Source: Micromonospora sp. H61 (lineage in GTDB: Bacteria; Actinomycetota; Actinomycetes; Mycobacteriales; Micromonosporaceae). From it: a stretch of 64,000 nucleotides of DNA. The notes beneath the pieces were generated by a model. It had not been told where the DNA came from and did not search any database. It saw only the letters and a program-made list of their open reading frames with translations. The position numbers and the translations under genes were made by a program. Location: the NCBI RefSeq assembly GCF_018070325.1, contig NZ_JAGPXY010000001.1, positions 124,001 to 188,000 on the forward strand, in the 5' to 3' direction. This document shows, one piece after another, positions 53,460 through 61,562 of this stretch. How positions within the stretch are numbered: position 1 is the first letter of the stretch; the number at the start of each line of letters is the position of its first letter.

Positions 53460-54959
53460 ATGGTCGGTGATCTGTTGGACGACAGGTATCAGGTCGAGAG
53501 CCCTCTCGGCACTGGTGGCATGTCGGCCGTCTGGCGGGCGTGGGACCGCGTCCTCGAACGCGCGGTCGCCGTCAAGGTCCTGGCCGGCGCGCAAGCTACC
53601 GCCCGAGGCGCACGACAACGCATCCAGGCGGAGGCCAGGGCCGCTGCCGGCCTCTGGCACCCGCACGTGACGAGTGTGTACGACTACGGCGAGCACACCG
53701 ACGCCGCCGGCCGCCAGGTCTCGTACGTGGTGATGGAACTGCTGCCCGGCCAGACCCTGTCCCAGCGACTTGCCGCCGGTCCGCTGCCACCGGCCGCCGC
53801 GATGCGGACGTGCGCGCAGGTCGCCGAGGCGCTCGCCGCCGCGCACGAACGTAAGCTGGTGCACCGCGACATCAAGCCGTCCAACGTAATGCTGACACCG
53901 GCCGGTGTGAAGGTGGTCGATTTCGGTATCGCCACCACTGTCGGTCGGCCGGAGCTGGAGGCGGACGGACGACTGTTGGGCACCGCGGCCTACCTCGCGC
54001 CCGAACGGCTCGCCGCTGGCACTGTCCTGCCCGCCTCCGACGTCTACGCGCTCGGACTGTTGCTGTACCGAACGCTGACCAACGAACTGCCCTGGTCGGC
54101 GGAGACCCCCACGCAGATGTTGACCGCTCACGTGTACGTCGATCCGGCACCGTTGCCTGATATCGAGGGAGTGTCACCGGAGGTTCACCGCCTCCTCGAC
54201 CGTTGCCTCGCCAGGGATCCCGCCGATCGACCGGACGCCGCAGAGGTGGCCACGGCCCTGCACGGTTTGGCCGATGACGCCGAGCGGCGGGCGAAACAGG
54301 CGGCGCAGCCGGCACCCGTCCCGCCGGTGTCGGCGCCCACCCCCGCCGGTCCCTCTCCCGGTCGGCGCCGCCGCATCCCCAACGCCGTCCTGATCCCCGT
54401 TCTCGTGGTGACGGCAGGGACCATTTCGCTCCTGCTCCCCCAGTTCATACCCGCCGATGGCAGATCGGGCGGGGTCGCCACCCGTGACGGTGCCACCCCG
54501 CCCGACGCCGCCTTCGACGTGTCTGCCACTGCGGCACCTGCTCCCCGGCAGACGTCCGCGGAGCCCGCACCAGTCTCACGACCAAGCCGCACGGGGACCG
54601 CTCCGGCTGGGCCGGCTGAACCGGTCGCCAGAGCCGGTTCCACGGCCGGCCCCGGCGCTACAACGTCACCCAGCGCCGAACGGCCGACCGGGCCCTCCAG
54701 TGCCGCGCCGGCGCCGACCTCCCCCAAGCCTGCTACACCCATTCGGGCACTCGGTGGTGTGGTGACTGTGCTCTGCACCGGCGATCAGGCTCGCGTTGTC
54801 GACGTCGCTCCTGCCCCCGGCTACCGCCTCAAGGACTACAACGCCGGGCCCGTCAAGGAGATCCAGGTGGTGTTGCTGTCCGCGGGCAACAGGAGCGAGA
54901 TCAAGGCGCGGTGCGACGACGGCACGCCACTGCCGAAGATAAGGGAGACCCGTCAGTGA
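53460..54959 (+). CDS. PknB-like membrane Ser/Thr protein kinase
   Basis: A 499-residue eukaryotic-type kinase. The N-terminal kinase domain (about 10-270) has the Gly loop LGTGGMSAVW, ATP-binding Lys39, the catalytic loop HRDIKPSN (135-142), DFG (154-156) and APE-like LAPERL. A single membrane helix (about 307-328) leads to a long Ala/Pro/Thr linker and a small outside domain (about 425-499) with two cysteines (VVTVLCTGDQA, IKARCDDGT). There are no PASTA repeats, so it probably senses something other than muropeptides. Confidence 0.9.
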   Translation: MVGDLLDDRYQVESPLGTGGMSAVWRAWDRVLERAVAVKVLAGAQATARGARQRIQAEARAAAGLWHPHVTSVYDYGEHTDAAGRQVSYVVMELLPGQTLSQRLAAGPLPPAAAMRTCAQVAEALAAAHERKLVHRDIKPSNVMLTPAGVKVVDFGIATTVGRPELEADGRLLGTAAYLAPERLAAGTVLPASDVYALGLLLYRTLTNELPWSAETPTQMLTAHVYVDPAPLPDIEGVSPEVHRLLDRCLARDPADRPDAAEVATALHGLADDAERRAKQAAQPAPVPPVSAPTPAGPSPGRRRRIPNAVLIPVLVVTAGTISLLLPQFIPADGRSGGVATRDGATPPDAAFDVSATAAPAPRQTSAEPAPVSRPSRTGTAPAGPAEPVARAGSTAGPGATTSPSAERPTGPSSAAPAPTSPKPATPIRALGGVVTVLCTGDQARVVDVAPAPGYRLKDYNAGPVKEIQVVLLSAGNRSEIKARCDDGTPLPKIRETRQ

Positions 54960-55055
54960 GCGGACGACTCCCGCTCTGAGGTTCATGAAGGCCCACCGGG
55001 TTGGCGTGTTCGCTTCCGACGGCTGTCCTCAGCCGAGGATTTCCCAGGCAGGCGG

Positions 55056-55553
55056 TCAGGAAGTACAGAACGACGCCGGCTCGGTCAGGCCGAGGTCCTT
55101 GCACTCCCATCCGGTGCCCTGGTCCTGAAATCGCCAGCCCGTGCCGGCCGTGTAGTGGAACAGGTAGATGACGCCACTGGCGTCCGGGCGCTGCACGTCG
55201 GCCGCCGCCCACGTCTCGACGCACTCCACTCCCCTGGAAGCGAAAGACCAGCCCGCCGGCAGCTCGACCAGGGTCCCGAGGGCCTGCGTCGACGGACAGG
55301 TGGGATTCTGACGTCCGTCACTGGTGGGGGTGGATGCGGGTGCCGTCGGAGGGTCGGGCCGGTGGCGGGTGGCGAGGGCGACCGTACCGCCGATGGCGAA
55401 CACCACCGCCGCGGCCGCGGCGCCGGTGGTGAGCGCCGTGCGCCGTTGTGACTGCCGCGATTTGCGTAGGGCGCGCTCGTACATGTCGGCGGTGCCGCCG
55501 TGCTCGCTCAGATCGGACAGGGCCTGACGCAGGGGCCCGAGGTTGTCGGTCAT
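55056..55553 (-). CDS. Membrane partner of the sigma factor, with outside four-cysteine domain
   Basis: A 165-residue protein: about 38 cytoplasmic residues, one membrane helix (about 41-62), a linker and an outside domain (86-165) with four cysteines (86, 111, 151, 163), containing LVELPAGWSF and CKDLGLTEPASFC. The same domain occurs twice in the lipoprotein at 56194-56892. The ATG overlaps the sigma factor's TGA as TGATG. Position and topology suggest an anti-sigma-like sensor, but the short cytoplasmic part has no recognisable zinc-anti-sigma HxxxCxxC motif. Confidence 0.75.
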   Translation of the reverse strand: MTDNLGPLRQALSDLSEHGGTADMYERALRKSRQSQRRTALTTGAAAAAVVFAIGGTVALATRHRPDPPTAPASTPTSDGRQNPTCPSTQALGTLVELPAGWSFASRGVECVETWAAADVQRPDASGVIYLFHYTAGTGWRFQDQGTGWECKDLGLTEPASFCTS

Positions 55554-56071
55554 CAGGCCTCCTCCATCACGGCCGAGAGCAGTTCGGGCGCTATCTCCCG
55601 CATGCGGGCCAGCGCCTTGCTGGTCTGACTCTTGATCGTGCCCACCGAGCATTGCAGCAGATCCCCGGTCTCGGCCTCGCTGCGGTCCTCGAAGAACCGC
55701 GCCACCAGCACGGCCCGTTGCCGCTGGGTGAGTTGGGCGAGAGCCTGGTGCAGGGCAAGCTTGAGATCGGTACGGCGAGCATGGTCGCTGCCGGGCTGGA
55801 CCACGTCGGCCAGTTCGCCGGGCAGGGACTCGGCTACCTTGCGGCGCCGCCACCAACTCACGTGCTGGTGGTACATGGCTGTGCGGGTGTACGCCTCGAA
55901 GTGCCCGGGATCATTGAGCCGGCGCCGGCCCCGATGCGTGCGGGCCAGCGCATCCTGCACCAGGTCCTCGGCGAGGTGCCGGTCGCCGGTCAGCAGGAAC
56001 GCCGTCCGCAGCAACGCCGGGGAGCGGGTCCGCACGAACTCACAGAAAAGATCGTCTATGGAGTCCGCCAT
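55553..56071 (-). CDS. SigE-type (SACE/ECF) RNA polymerase sigma factor
   Basis: A 172-residue extracytoplasmic-function sigma factor of the actinobacterial SigE/SACE family. Region 2 is FVRTRSPALLRTAFLLTGDRHLAEDLVQDAL and region 4 is LTQRQRAVLVARFFEDRSEAETGDLL (each read across two stretches), with the family's SWWRRRK between them. Translationally coupled to the membrane protein downstream. Likely responds to an outside signal through that partner. The ATG at 56071 is chosen because the domain begins there. Confidence 0.9.
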   Translation of the reverse strand: MADSIDDLFCEFVRTRSPALLRTAFLLTGDRHLAEDLVQDALARTHRGRRRLNDPGHFEAYTRTAMYHQHVSWWRRRKVAESLPGELADVVQPGSDHARRTDLKLALHQALAQLTQRQRAVLVARFFEDRSEAETGDLLQCSVGTIKSQTSKALARMREIAPELLSAVMEEA

Positions 56072-56193
56072 GCCGTGCTCGTCCCCCCACCGACCCCAAA
56101 GTCCTTCAGGCAGCGGCGGCGTCGATGCGGCCCGTTGGCTGTGGCGCACACCATAGCTGGTGTGCGTCACAGCAACCGACCGCGGTCAACCCG

Positions 56194-56892
56194 TCAGGAG
56201 ATGCAGAACGGCGCCGGCTCGGTGAGGCCGAGGTCCTTGCAGTCATATCCGCTGCCGTCGCCGTAGTACTTCCAGCCCGTGCCGGTCACGAAGTGGAACA
56301 GGTAGGCGCCGTCACCGGCCTTCGGGCCCTGCGGGTCAGCTCCCGCCCAGTCCTTGACGCACTCGACACCGCCGAACGTCCAGCCCTTCGGAAGCTCGAC
56401 AAGGCTCTCGAGAGTCTTCGCCGAAGGGCACGTGGCATTCGTGGCCGCGCTGTTCACCGGCTTGGTCGTCGTCGTCACCGGATCCGAGATGCAGAACGGC
56501 GCCGGCTCGCTGAGGCCGAGATCCTTGCAGTCCCACCCGCTGCCCTGGTCGTAGTACTTCCAGCCCGTACCGGTCACGTAGCGGAACAGGTAGACACCGT
56601 CGCCGGCGGTCGGGCCCTGCGGATCGGCCGCCGCCCAGTCCTTGAAGCACTTCACTGTCGTGAGAGACGAGCCCTTCGGCAGTTCGACCAGCGTCTGGAG
56701 GGTCGTCGCCGAGGGACAGTCGGCCGCCGTGGCAGCCGCAGCGGCCGACGCACCGGGGGTGCCAGTGGCCGCAGCGGCCGACGTCGGAGCAGATGCGGTT
56801 GGGCCAGGCCCAGAAGCCGGCGAGGAGCTACAGGCAGACAGTCCAAGAAGGACGGTGGCAACGGGCAGCAGCAGAAGAGGACGTGCAGACAT
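56194..56892 (-). CDS. Lipoprotein with two copies of a four-cysteine domain
   Basis: A 232-residue lipoprotein: lipobox LSAC (Cys21), an Ala/Thr/Pro linker, then two tandem domains of about 78 residues (59-136 and 155-232). Each has four cysteines (59, 82, 122, 134; 155, 178, 218, 230) and the phrases LVELPKG, TGTGWKYY and CKDLGL. The domain is also the outside part of the sigma-factor partner just downstream. I do not recognise the family. The start at 56892 is favoured over 56922 by a GGGG about 8 nt upstream and the signal peptide. It may be the ligand-facing partner or a target of this sigma system. Confidence 0.8.
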   Translation of the reverse strand: MSARPLLLLPVATVLLGLSACSSSPASGPGPTASAPTSAAAATGTPGASAAAAATAADCPSATTLQTLVELPKGSSLTTVKCFKDWAAADPQGPTAGDGVYLFRYVTGTGWKYYDQGSGWDCKDLGLSEPAPFCISDPVTTTTKPVNSAATNATCPSAKTLESLVELPKGWTFGGVECVKDWAGADPQGPKAGDGAYLFHFVTGTGWKYYGDGSGYDCKDLGLTEPAPFCIS

Positions 56893-57062
56893 TTCCGGGC
56901 CCCTATGGATCGTGGCGATCATCGCTTACATCCGGGTACATGCGATCCACCGCCCGCAGGTTGCCGCCAACCAGAAAGATTCTCCAATCTTCCGGCGACC
57001 CGCGCCCAACGCCACCTGGCTCACCGTCCTCCGGGCGTCGCCGGCCATCCCTTCGCGGCGTC

Positions 57063-57553
57063 GCTGACAGCCCACCCACCAGCGACGACAAGGACAACGA
57101 GCAGGAGTGGGTCCCTGGCGGCCCGAAAGACGCGCTCGGCGCGCTCCTGGAGTTCAGCGATCATCATCGTGCTGACGACAACGCGTCGTTCTGCATCACC
57201 GATCGCGACAAGGGACTGATCCTCTGGCTCGACCACGGGATCGTCGCACGGGTCAGTGGGGGGCAGGATCCGACGACGTTCTCTTCGATTGCCGCTTGGT
57301 AGAAGAAGCGGGCGAGGCTCGCGACGAGCTGCTGAGCCTGATCCAGGCCCTCGGGCTCGAGCGCGGCGAACCCGACAGTGCGCTGACAATGGTCTGGGAC
57401 TTCGCCTGCACACATCCCGAAGAGCCGCCGGGCGGCCGACCGGAGCCAGGTGTCCAGCCCTGTCCAGCCGTGTCCAGCCGCGTCCAACATCCCACTCGCG
57501 GCCCCCTCCCGATTGCGAGGATTGCCGTCCGGTCCGGGCCGTCCGGCTCCTGA
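57063..57553 (+). pseudogene. Possible frameshifted small gene of unknown function
   Basis: One frame reads a natural-looking peptide ending in FCITDRDKGLILWLDHG and IVARVSGG before hitting a stop near 57303. Another frame continues with SDDVLFDCRLVEEAGEARD and LLSLIQALGLERG to 57553. The join falls at a run of six G at 57258-57263, so a one-base change there would restore a single protein of about 160 residues. It could be a pseudogene, a sequencing error or programmed slippage. No family recognised and no clear start. Confidence 0.35.
57451..57480. repeat. Three tandem copies of a 10-bp unit
   Basis: TGTCCAGCC(C/G) repeated three times, with a degenerate fourth copy up to 57487. Short, near the end of the probable broken gene. 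Confidence 0.8.
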
Positions 57554-57589
57554 CCTGGCCGACCAGTCCCCTCGTGATGGGAGCGGTGA

Positions 57590-58837
57590 ATGTCAGAACG
57601 TGTCGTCAGCCACCCGCGTAAGAAGAGGCCAAGCCGCAGGTCCCTGCTCGCGATGGCGCTCGCCGTCGTGGCGTCGGTGGCCTTCGTCCCGACGGCGGCA
57701 GCGGCCGGGCCGGTAGACCGACCGGCCCAACCCGGGGGCGCGGCGGATCCGGTCCGCACCGATGGCCGGGCAGCCCTGGCTTTCGGCGGCGGCGTCGCCA
57801 GGGACCGGGCCGGCGGGGCGGCGGACATGGCCGAGGCGATCGCCGCACAGCGGGGTATCAGCCGCGATGCCGCCGAGAGGCTGATCAGCGCCGAGAACGC
57901 CAACGTGCGACTCGCCAACCAGCTGACCACCGAGCTGGGTGCCAGCTCGGGCGGCGCGTACCTGTCCAACGGCGACCTCGTCGTCGCGGTCACCGACGCC
58001 GCGGCTGCCGCGAAGGTGACCACCGCTGGCGCGAAGGCGCGCGTCGTCGCTCGTGGCGAACGGCAACTCCAGTCCATCCAGCGGACGCTGGAGGCCGCGG
58101 CGAGTGAGCCGAACACGACCTGGGGGGTGGACCCGGCGACCAACCAGGTGGTGGTGAGCCTGCCGGCGTCGGGGGCGAAGAACGCCGTGCAACGCTCGGT
58201 GGCGCGCAAGTTCGGCGCGGCGGTGCGGTTCGAGACCAGCGCCGGCCAGATCCAGCCGAACGTCGGGATCTCCAGTGGGGACTCGTTGGGCGGCTGCTCG
58301 GTCGGGTTCACCGCCACCGACTACACCTTCAACTACATCATCACGGCCGGCCACTGCACTCAGGGCTACCCGCACTGGACACTGCCCAACGGGCAGGACG
58401 TCGGGCCGTCGCTGGAGAGCAACTATCCGGAGAACGACTACGGCCTCATCTGGATGAACGGTTCGTCGGTCTGGGCGACCGGCGTCATCAACCTGTGGAA
58501 CAACACAAGCCGCAGCATCCACGGTTGGGCGACGGCAGTGAGTGGGCTGTCGGTCTGCAACTCGGGCAGGACCACCGGATTCAGGTGCGGCTCCGTGCTC
58601 AAGACCAACGTGACGGTCAACGGCGCCGGCGGCACCGTACGCCAGATGGTCGAGACCAACATCTGCACCCTCGGCGGCGACAGTGGTGGGCCGCTTTTCG
58701 CCACCAACACCGCGTACGGGCTGAACTCGCACGCCAACCGGAAGGGCAGCCAGTGCAACTCCACGCCGCGCACCTGGCATCAGCCGGTGGGAGAGGCGAT
58801 CAACGCGTACCAGGTCGTCATCTACGGCGCGCCGTGA
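57590..58837 (+). CDS. Secreted S1 family serine protease with pro-domain (streptogrisin/alpha-lytic type)
   Basis: A 415-residue preproenzyme: twin-basic signal peptide (KKRPSRRSLLAMALAVVASV; cleavage near residue 39), a folding pro-region (about 40-225) and the chymotrypsin-like protease. The catalytic triad is His255 (TAGHC), Asp283 (ENDYG) and Ser365 (GGDSGGP). Cysteines 236/256, 323/333 and 359/389 would form the three usual disulfides. It should digest proteins outside the cell. GGAG lies 6 nt before the ATG. The next secreted gene follows 28 nt later. Confidence 0.93.
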   Translation: MSERVVSHPRKKRPSRRSLLAMALAVVASVAFVPTAAAAGPVDRPAQPGGAADPVRTDGRAALAFGGGVARDRAGGAADMAEAIAAQRGISRDAAERLISAENANVRLANQLTTELGASSGGAYLSNGDLVVAVTDAAAAAKVTTAGAKARVVARGERQLQSIQRTLEAAASEPNTTWGVDPATNQVVVSLPASGAKNAVQRSVARKFGAAVRFETSAGQIQPNVGISSGDSLGGCSVGFTATDYTFNYIITAGHCTQGYPHWTLPNGQDVGPSLESNYPENDYGLIWMNGSSVWATGVINLWNNTSRSIHGWATAVSGLSVCNSGRTTGFRCGSVLKTNVTVNGAGGTVRQMVETNICTLGGDSGGPLFATNTAYGLNSHANRKGSQCNSTPRTWHQPVGEAINAYQVVIYGAP

Positions 58838-58865
58838 CGAGCGGCGACGAGCGAAGGAGACAACG

Positions 58866-59426
58866 ATGAGAACCGCATTCACCAGAGCCGTACGCCTCAC
58901 CGCCGCGGCTGTCATGGCGACGGCGGTGGCCCTGACCGTGGCCGTCGGCCCCGCTCAGGCGGACCTCTGGCAGCACACCGACGGGTTCGAGGGGAACCCG
59001 GCAGCGGTGTGGGAGTTCCATCGCTCCGGGGCCGGAAGCGGAGCTTTCGAACTGGGCACGGGGACGGCCCGGTCTGGTTCGAACAACGCCATTCTCACAA
59101 CCTCGACCGGTGGCTGGTCCGGGGTGGGCAAGCTGCTCACAGTGGGGCCGCGTACCGCCGGGCACTCCACCACCTGCGGCGGCGGGTTCTTCGTCCGGGC
59201 GGTCAGCGGGCCGGCGGTGCTCAACGTCGAGGTGATCGATCCGGCGAGCTGGACCTACCTCGCGCTGCGCACCGTCCGGATCACCGACACCGTCTGGCGG
59301 CGGCATGACGTGGCCAGCTACGCGAACGGTCCCAACAAGGTGTTCGTCCGGGTCTCCCTGCTCGGTGGCAGCGGTGCCGTGCGGGTGGACGACTTTGCCT
59401 TCCAGTGCACCTTCTTCCGCGCCTGA
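58866..59426 (+). CDS. Small secreted protein with jelly-roll-like domain
   Basis: A 186-residue protein with a signal peptide ending near VGPAQA-D. The mature part has phrases of carbohydrate-binding-type beta-sandwiches (DGFEGNPAAVWEFHR, GSNNAILTTSTGGW, VFVRVSLLGGSGAVRVDDF) and one Cys pair. No family confidently recognised. AGGAG precedes the start, and the gene probably shares a transcript with the protease upstream; a strong terminator follows. Confidence 0.75.
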   Translation: MRTAFTRAVRLTAAAVMATAVALTVAVGPAQADLWQHTDGFEGNPAAVWEFHRSGAGSGAFELGTGTARSGSNNAILTTSTGGWSGVGKLLTVGPRTAGHSTTCGGGFFVRAVSGPAVLNVEVIDPASWTYLALRTVRITDTVWRRHDVASYANGPNKVFVRVSLLGGSGAVRVDDFAFQCTFFRA

Positions 59427-59440
59427 CCAGGTCGACCACA

Positions 59441-59471
59441 GCGGGGCCGGCGCTCTTGGCACCGGCCCCGC
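59441..59471 (+). terminator. Terminator after the protease/secreted-protein pair
   Basis: GCGGGGCCGG (59441-59450) pairs perfectly with CCGGCCCCGC (59462-59471), 14 nt after the stop codon. Confidence 0.9.
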
Positions 59472-59780
59472 ACTGCCGGCCCGCCCGGTCGTCGTGGCAG
59501 CGACGGCCGGTCGACGTTCGCTTCACTGTTGTGGCCAGGGCGGCATCGTTGAAGCGGACAGGTGACCAGGTCCGCCCACCCAAACGGGACGGACGACGGA
59601 TCATCTGCTACGGTAGCCGTGTTGCAGTTTTGATTTCCGTAGACGTTTTCCAGCGCCTGATGGGTCATCTGAGCCCACCCAGGCGCTTCTTCGTTTTTCG
59701 TGTCGTTTCGACGCGGGTGATCAACGCGGCGGCGTAAGGGTCCGCACAGTGCGGTCTCCAACAGCCTGCGAGGAGCAGAC
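59472..59780 (+). promoter_or_regulatory. Promoter and long leader of the cold-shock gene
   Basis: A stretch of about 310 bases without a gene. It includes T-rich segments unusual here (TTTTGATTTCC, CGTTTTTCG) and the hairpin at 59653-59698. Long structured leaders are typical of cold-shock genes, where the RNA folds differently at low temperature. Confidence 0.6.
59653..59698 (+). terminator. Terminator-like hairpin inside the cold-shock leader
   Basis: GCGCCTG (59653-59659) pairs with CAGGCGC (59680-59686), and the inner TGGG with CCCA; then TTCTTCGTTTTT follows. This has the form of an intrinsic terminator lying about 80 nt before the start codon of the cold-shock gene, so it may act as an attenuator. 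It could alternatively end transcription from upstream. Confidence 0.6.
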
Positions 59781-59984
59781 ATGACTACAGGTACCGTGAA
59801 GTGGTTCAACGCCGACAAGGGCTTCGGCTTCATCAGCCCGGACGACGGCGGCGCCGACGTCTTCGCCCACTTCTCCGCGATCTCGGCGAGCGGCTTCCGC
59901 AGCCTCGACGAGAACCAGAAGGTGGAGTTCGACATCACCCAGGGCCAGAAGGGCCCGCAGGCGGAGAACATCCGCCCGCTCTGA
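59781..59984 (+). CDS. Cold-shock protein
   Basis: A 67-residue single cold-shock domain with RNP1 (KGFGFISPD) and RNP2 (VFAHFSAI), starting [14 protein letters not shown]. It binds single-stranded RNA/DNA and melts RNA structure at low temperature. GAGGAG precedes the start, and a perfect terminator follows. Members of this size (CspA-like) occur in several copies in actinomycetes. Confidence 0.97.
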   Translation: MTTGTVKWFNADKGFGFISPDDGGADVFAHFSAISASGFRSLDENQKVEFDITQGQKGPQAENIRPL

Positions 59985-59996
59985 TCCACAGTTTGC

Positions 59997-60032
59997 GAAC
60001 GGCGGCCCGACTGATTCAGCGGGCCGCCGTTC
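59997..60032 (+). terminator. Terminator of the cold-shock gene
   Basis: A perfect 12-bp stem GAACGGCGGCCC / GGGCCGCCGTTC with a 12-nt loop, followed by GGCGTTTC. Confidence 0.93.
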
Positions 60033-60368
60033 GGCGTTTCATGCGCCCACCACAGCATTGCAAATCGTCTGATCGGCAGGGGCCCGGCCAGCTCGGTGGA
60101 CCTACCTTTACGGCCGCCTCCCAGCGTTGATCTTGCCGTCTGACTGGTTGTCGGATCCCGCCGCGCAGGCTTGGCCCTGCCGAGTGGTGCTCGTCGGGTG
60201 ACGGTGGTTCGTCGGCCATCCCCAAGCTGCCCGGGGTCCAGGGGGCGGGCAGCCTGGTTACCGGAGTCGGATCCGGTCTGGAGCGGGAGGTATACCCGCC
60301 GGAGGCAATCACACTCATCAGGCGAACGCAGGGCGAATCGGCTGGCGCAGGCAGAGCAGAATAAACGC
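60033..60368. other. Intergenic region without recognised features
   Basis: About 335 bases, GC a little lower than average. Reading frames here look like chance. It should contain the promoter for the gene at 60369. Confidence 0.4.
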
Positions 60369-61157
60369 ATGGGAGAAGCGCAAGATCGAGCGGTTGCTAT
60401 CGTCCAACGTGCCGCTGGAAACACCGTGGCACCTGCGGTTGCAGCTCTTCTAACAGTCGCAGCAGCTGTGCTCCAGAGACCAGAGCTCGGCGTCGCAGCC
60501 GTTCCCGCCAGCGCGCTTGCGGGCTCCATGGTGGAGGAATCGGTGTCGCTGGTCTACCGTCTCTGGGCCGCGGAGGGTGTACAGCAGTTTACCGACGCCG
60601 TTGAATCGGAGAGCGGGTCAACTGTGGATGACCTCGCTGCGGGAGAGCAATCTGATCGGAAGACACGGCAGTTGCTGGGCGAGGCCGTCGGAGCGTCGAC
60701 CGCCACAGCCGACGAGTGGAAGATCAGAGTGCTTGCTCGAGCTTTCATTCTGGGAGCCAAGGATGGATCCAGAGCTGATGAGATGCGGATTCTGATTTCA
60801 CTCTTGGAGGATTTCGAAGGAGTTGATGCGCGATGCTTGTCGGTGGCAACGACGGAAGCTGAGCAGTTCCGAGTAAAAGACATAGCCAATCGAGACATAG
60901 GCATTGCTCACGTTGTGCAAATCCTTGTTCAGAAGTTGGTGAAAATGAATTTCGTCGAAGCGGTTGAACGTAGCCAGCAACACCTTTCCGGCGAGGAAGA
61001 GGATGAGTTGCACAACGCGCAAAACACAGTTGGCGTGCCTGAACCGCGGTTCCCGACGAACTACCGCCTTACGGACTTGGGACAGACCGTCGCTCACCTC
61101 CTTGGTCGGATTGGGGCGCTCCCTGGTCGACACTCTGCCGACAGCCGCGACTCGTGA
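60369..61157 (+). CDS. Hypothetical protein in lower-GC DNA
   Basis: A 262-residue protein with no domain I recognise. It is mostly predicted helical, with a hydrophobic stretch (VAPAVAALLTVAAAVL) and acidic helices (DEMRILISLLEDFEGVDA; FVEAVERSQQHLSGEEEDEL). It has codons such as TTG, GAA, AAA and ATA that its neighbours avoid, and GC near 55% against about 70%, suggesting recent acquisition. No signal peptide. The ATG at 60369 is chosen as the first good start; the upstream extension looks non-coding. Confidence 0.65.
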   Translation: MGEAQDRAVAIVQRAAGNTVAPAVAALLTVAAAVLQRPELGVAAVPASALAGSMVEESVSLVYRLWAAEGVQQFTDAVESESGSTVDDLAAGEQSDRKTRQLLGEAVGASTATADEWKIRVLARAFILGAKDGSRADEMRILISLLEDFEGVDARCLSVATTEAEQFRVKDIANRDIGIAHVVQILVQKLVKMNFVEAVERSQQHLSGEEEDELHNAQNTVGVPEPRFPTNYRLTDLGQTVAHLLGRIGALPGRHSADSRDS

Positions 61158-61562
61158 AAGTGACCTGAAACCGGACCGCCCGGCCCCTCAGGTGCTGGCT
61201 CAGGCGTGTCTGGCAGAGACTGCTGCGGGAGCCAAGCTCCACGTTGGTCGTGATGGTGTCCAGTTTGGTGAGCAGCTCCGGCCGAACGTCGATGTGCAGC
61301 CGGACGGACAGCTCCTTCGAGAACGCCCTGCTGCACTGAGACCGGCGGCGTGGCGATCACCGTCCCGGACGCACCGCGGGTTTCGCGCGTACGTCGCCCG
61401 ATCGCCCAGGTCAGTCGCCGCCATCCGGCGCGGAATGTAGCTCTTGTCCCCCGTGCGAGCTACCCGCAAGTGTCCACCGTGCGGTGACGATTGCAGCGGC
61501 GGAAAACCATAGGTTTCTTCGTGTCCGCTGGCGCTCCGGCCACGGTCTACGAAGGAGTCGCC
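61158..61562. other. Intergenic region, possibly with a degraded gene
   Basis: About 405 bases. A minus-strand frame reads VRLHIDVRPELLTKLDTITT and QTRLSQHLRG, natural-looking but short and without a start, so a gene remnant is possible. No repeat ends or terminator could be identified with confidence. Confidence 0.3.

Larger units (their letters stand above)
56893..57589. other. Region with a probable broken gene and a 10-bp tandem repeat
   Basis: About 700 bases between the lipoprotein and the S1 protease gene. It contains a likely frameshifted plus-strand gene (57063-57553), a tandem repeat at 57451-57480, and the promoter regions for both flanking genes. No intact gene is seen. Confidence 0.4.

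Noticed and set aside
61158..61562. A possible transposase remnant.
   Set aside because: No DDE-type residues, inverted repeat ends or target duplications could be found by eye; only a short natural-looking frame is present.
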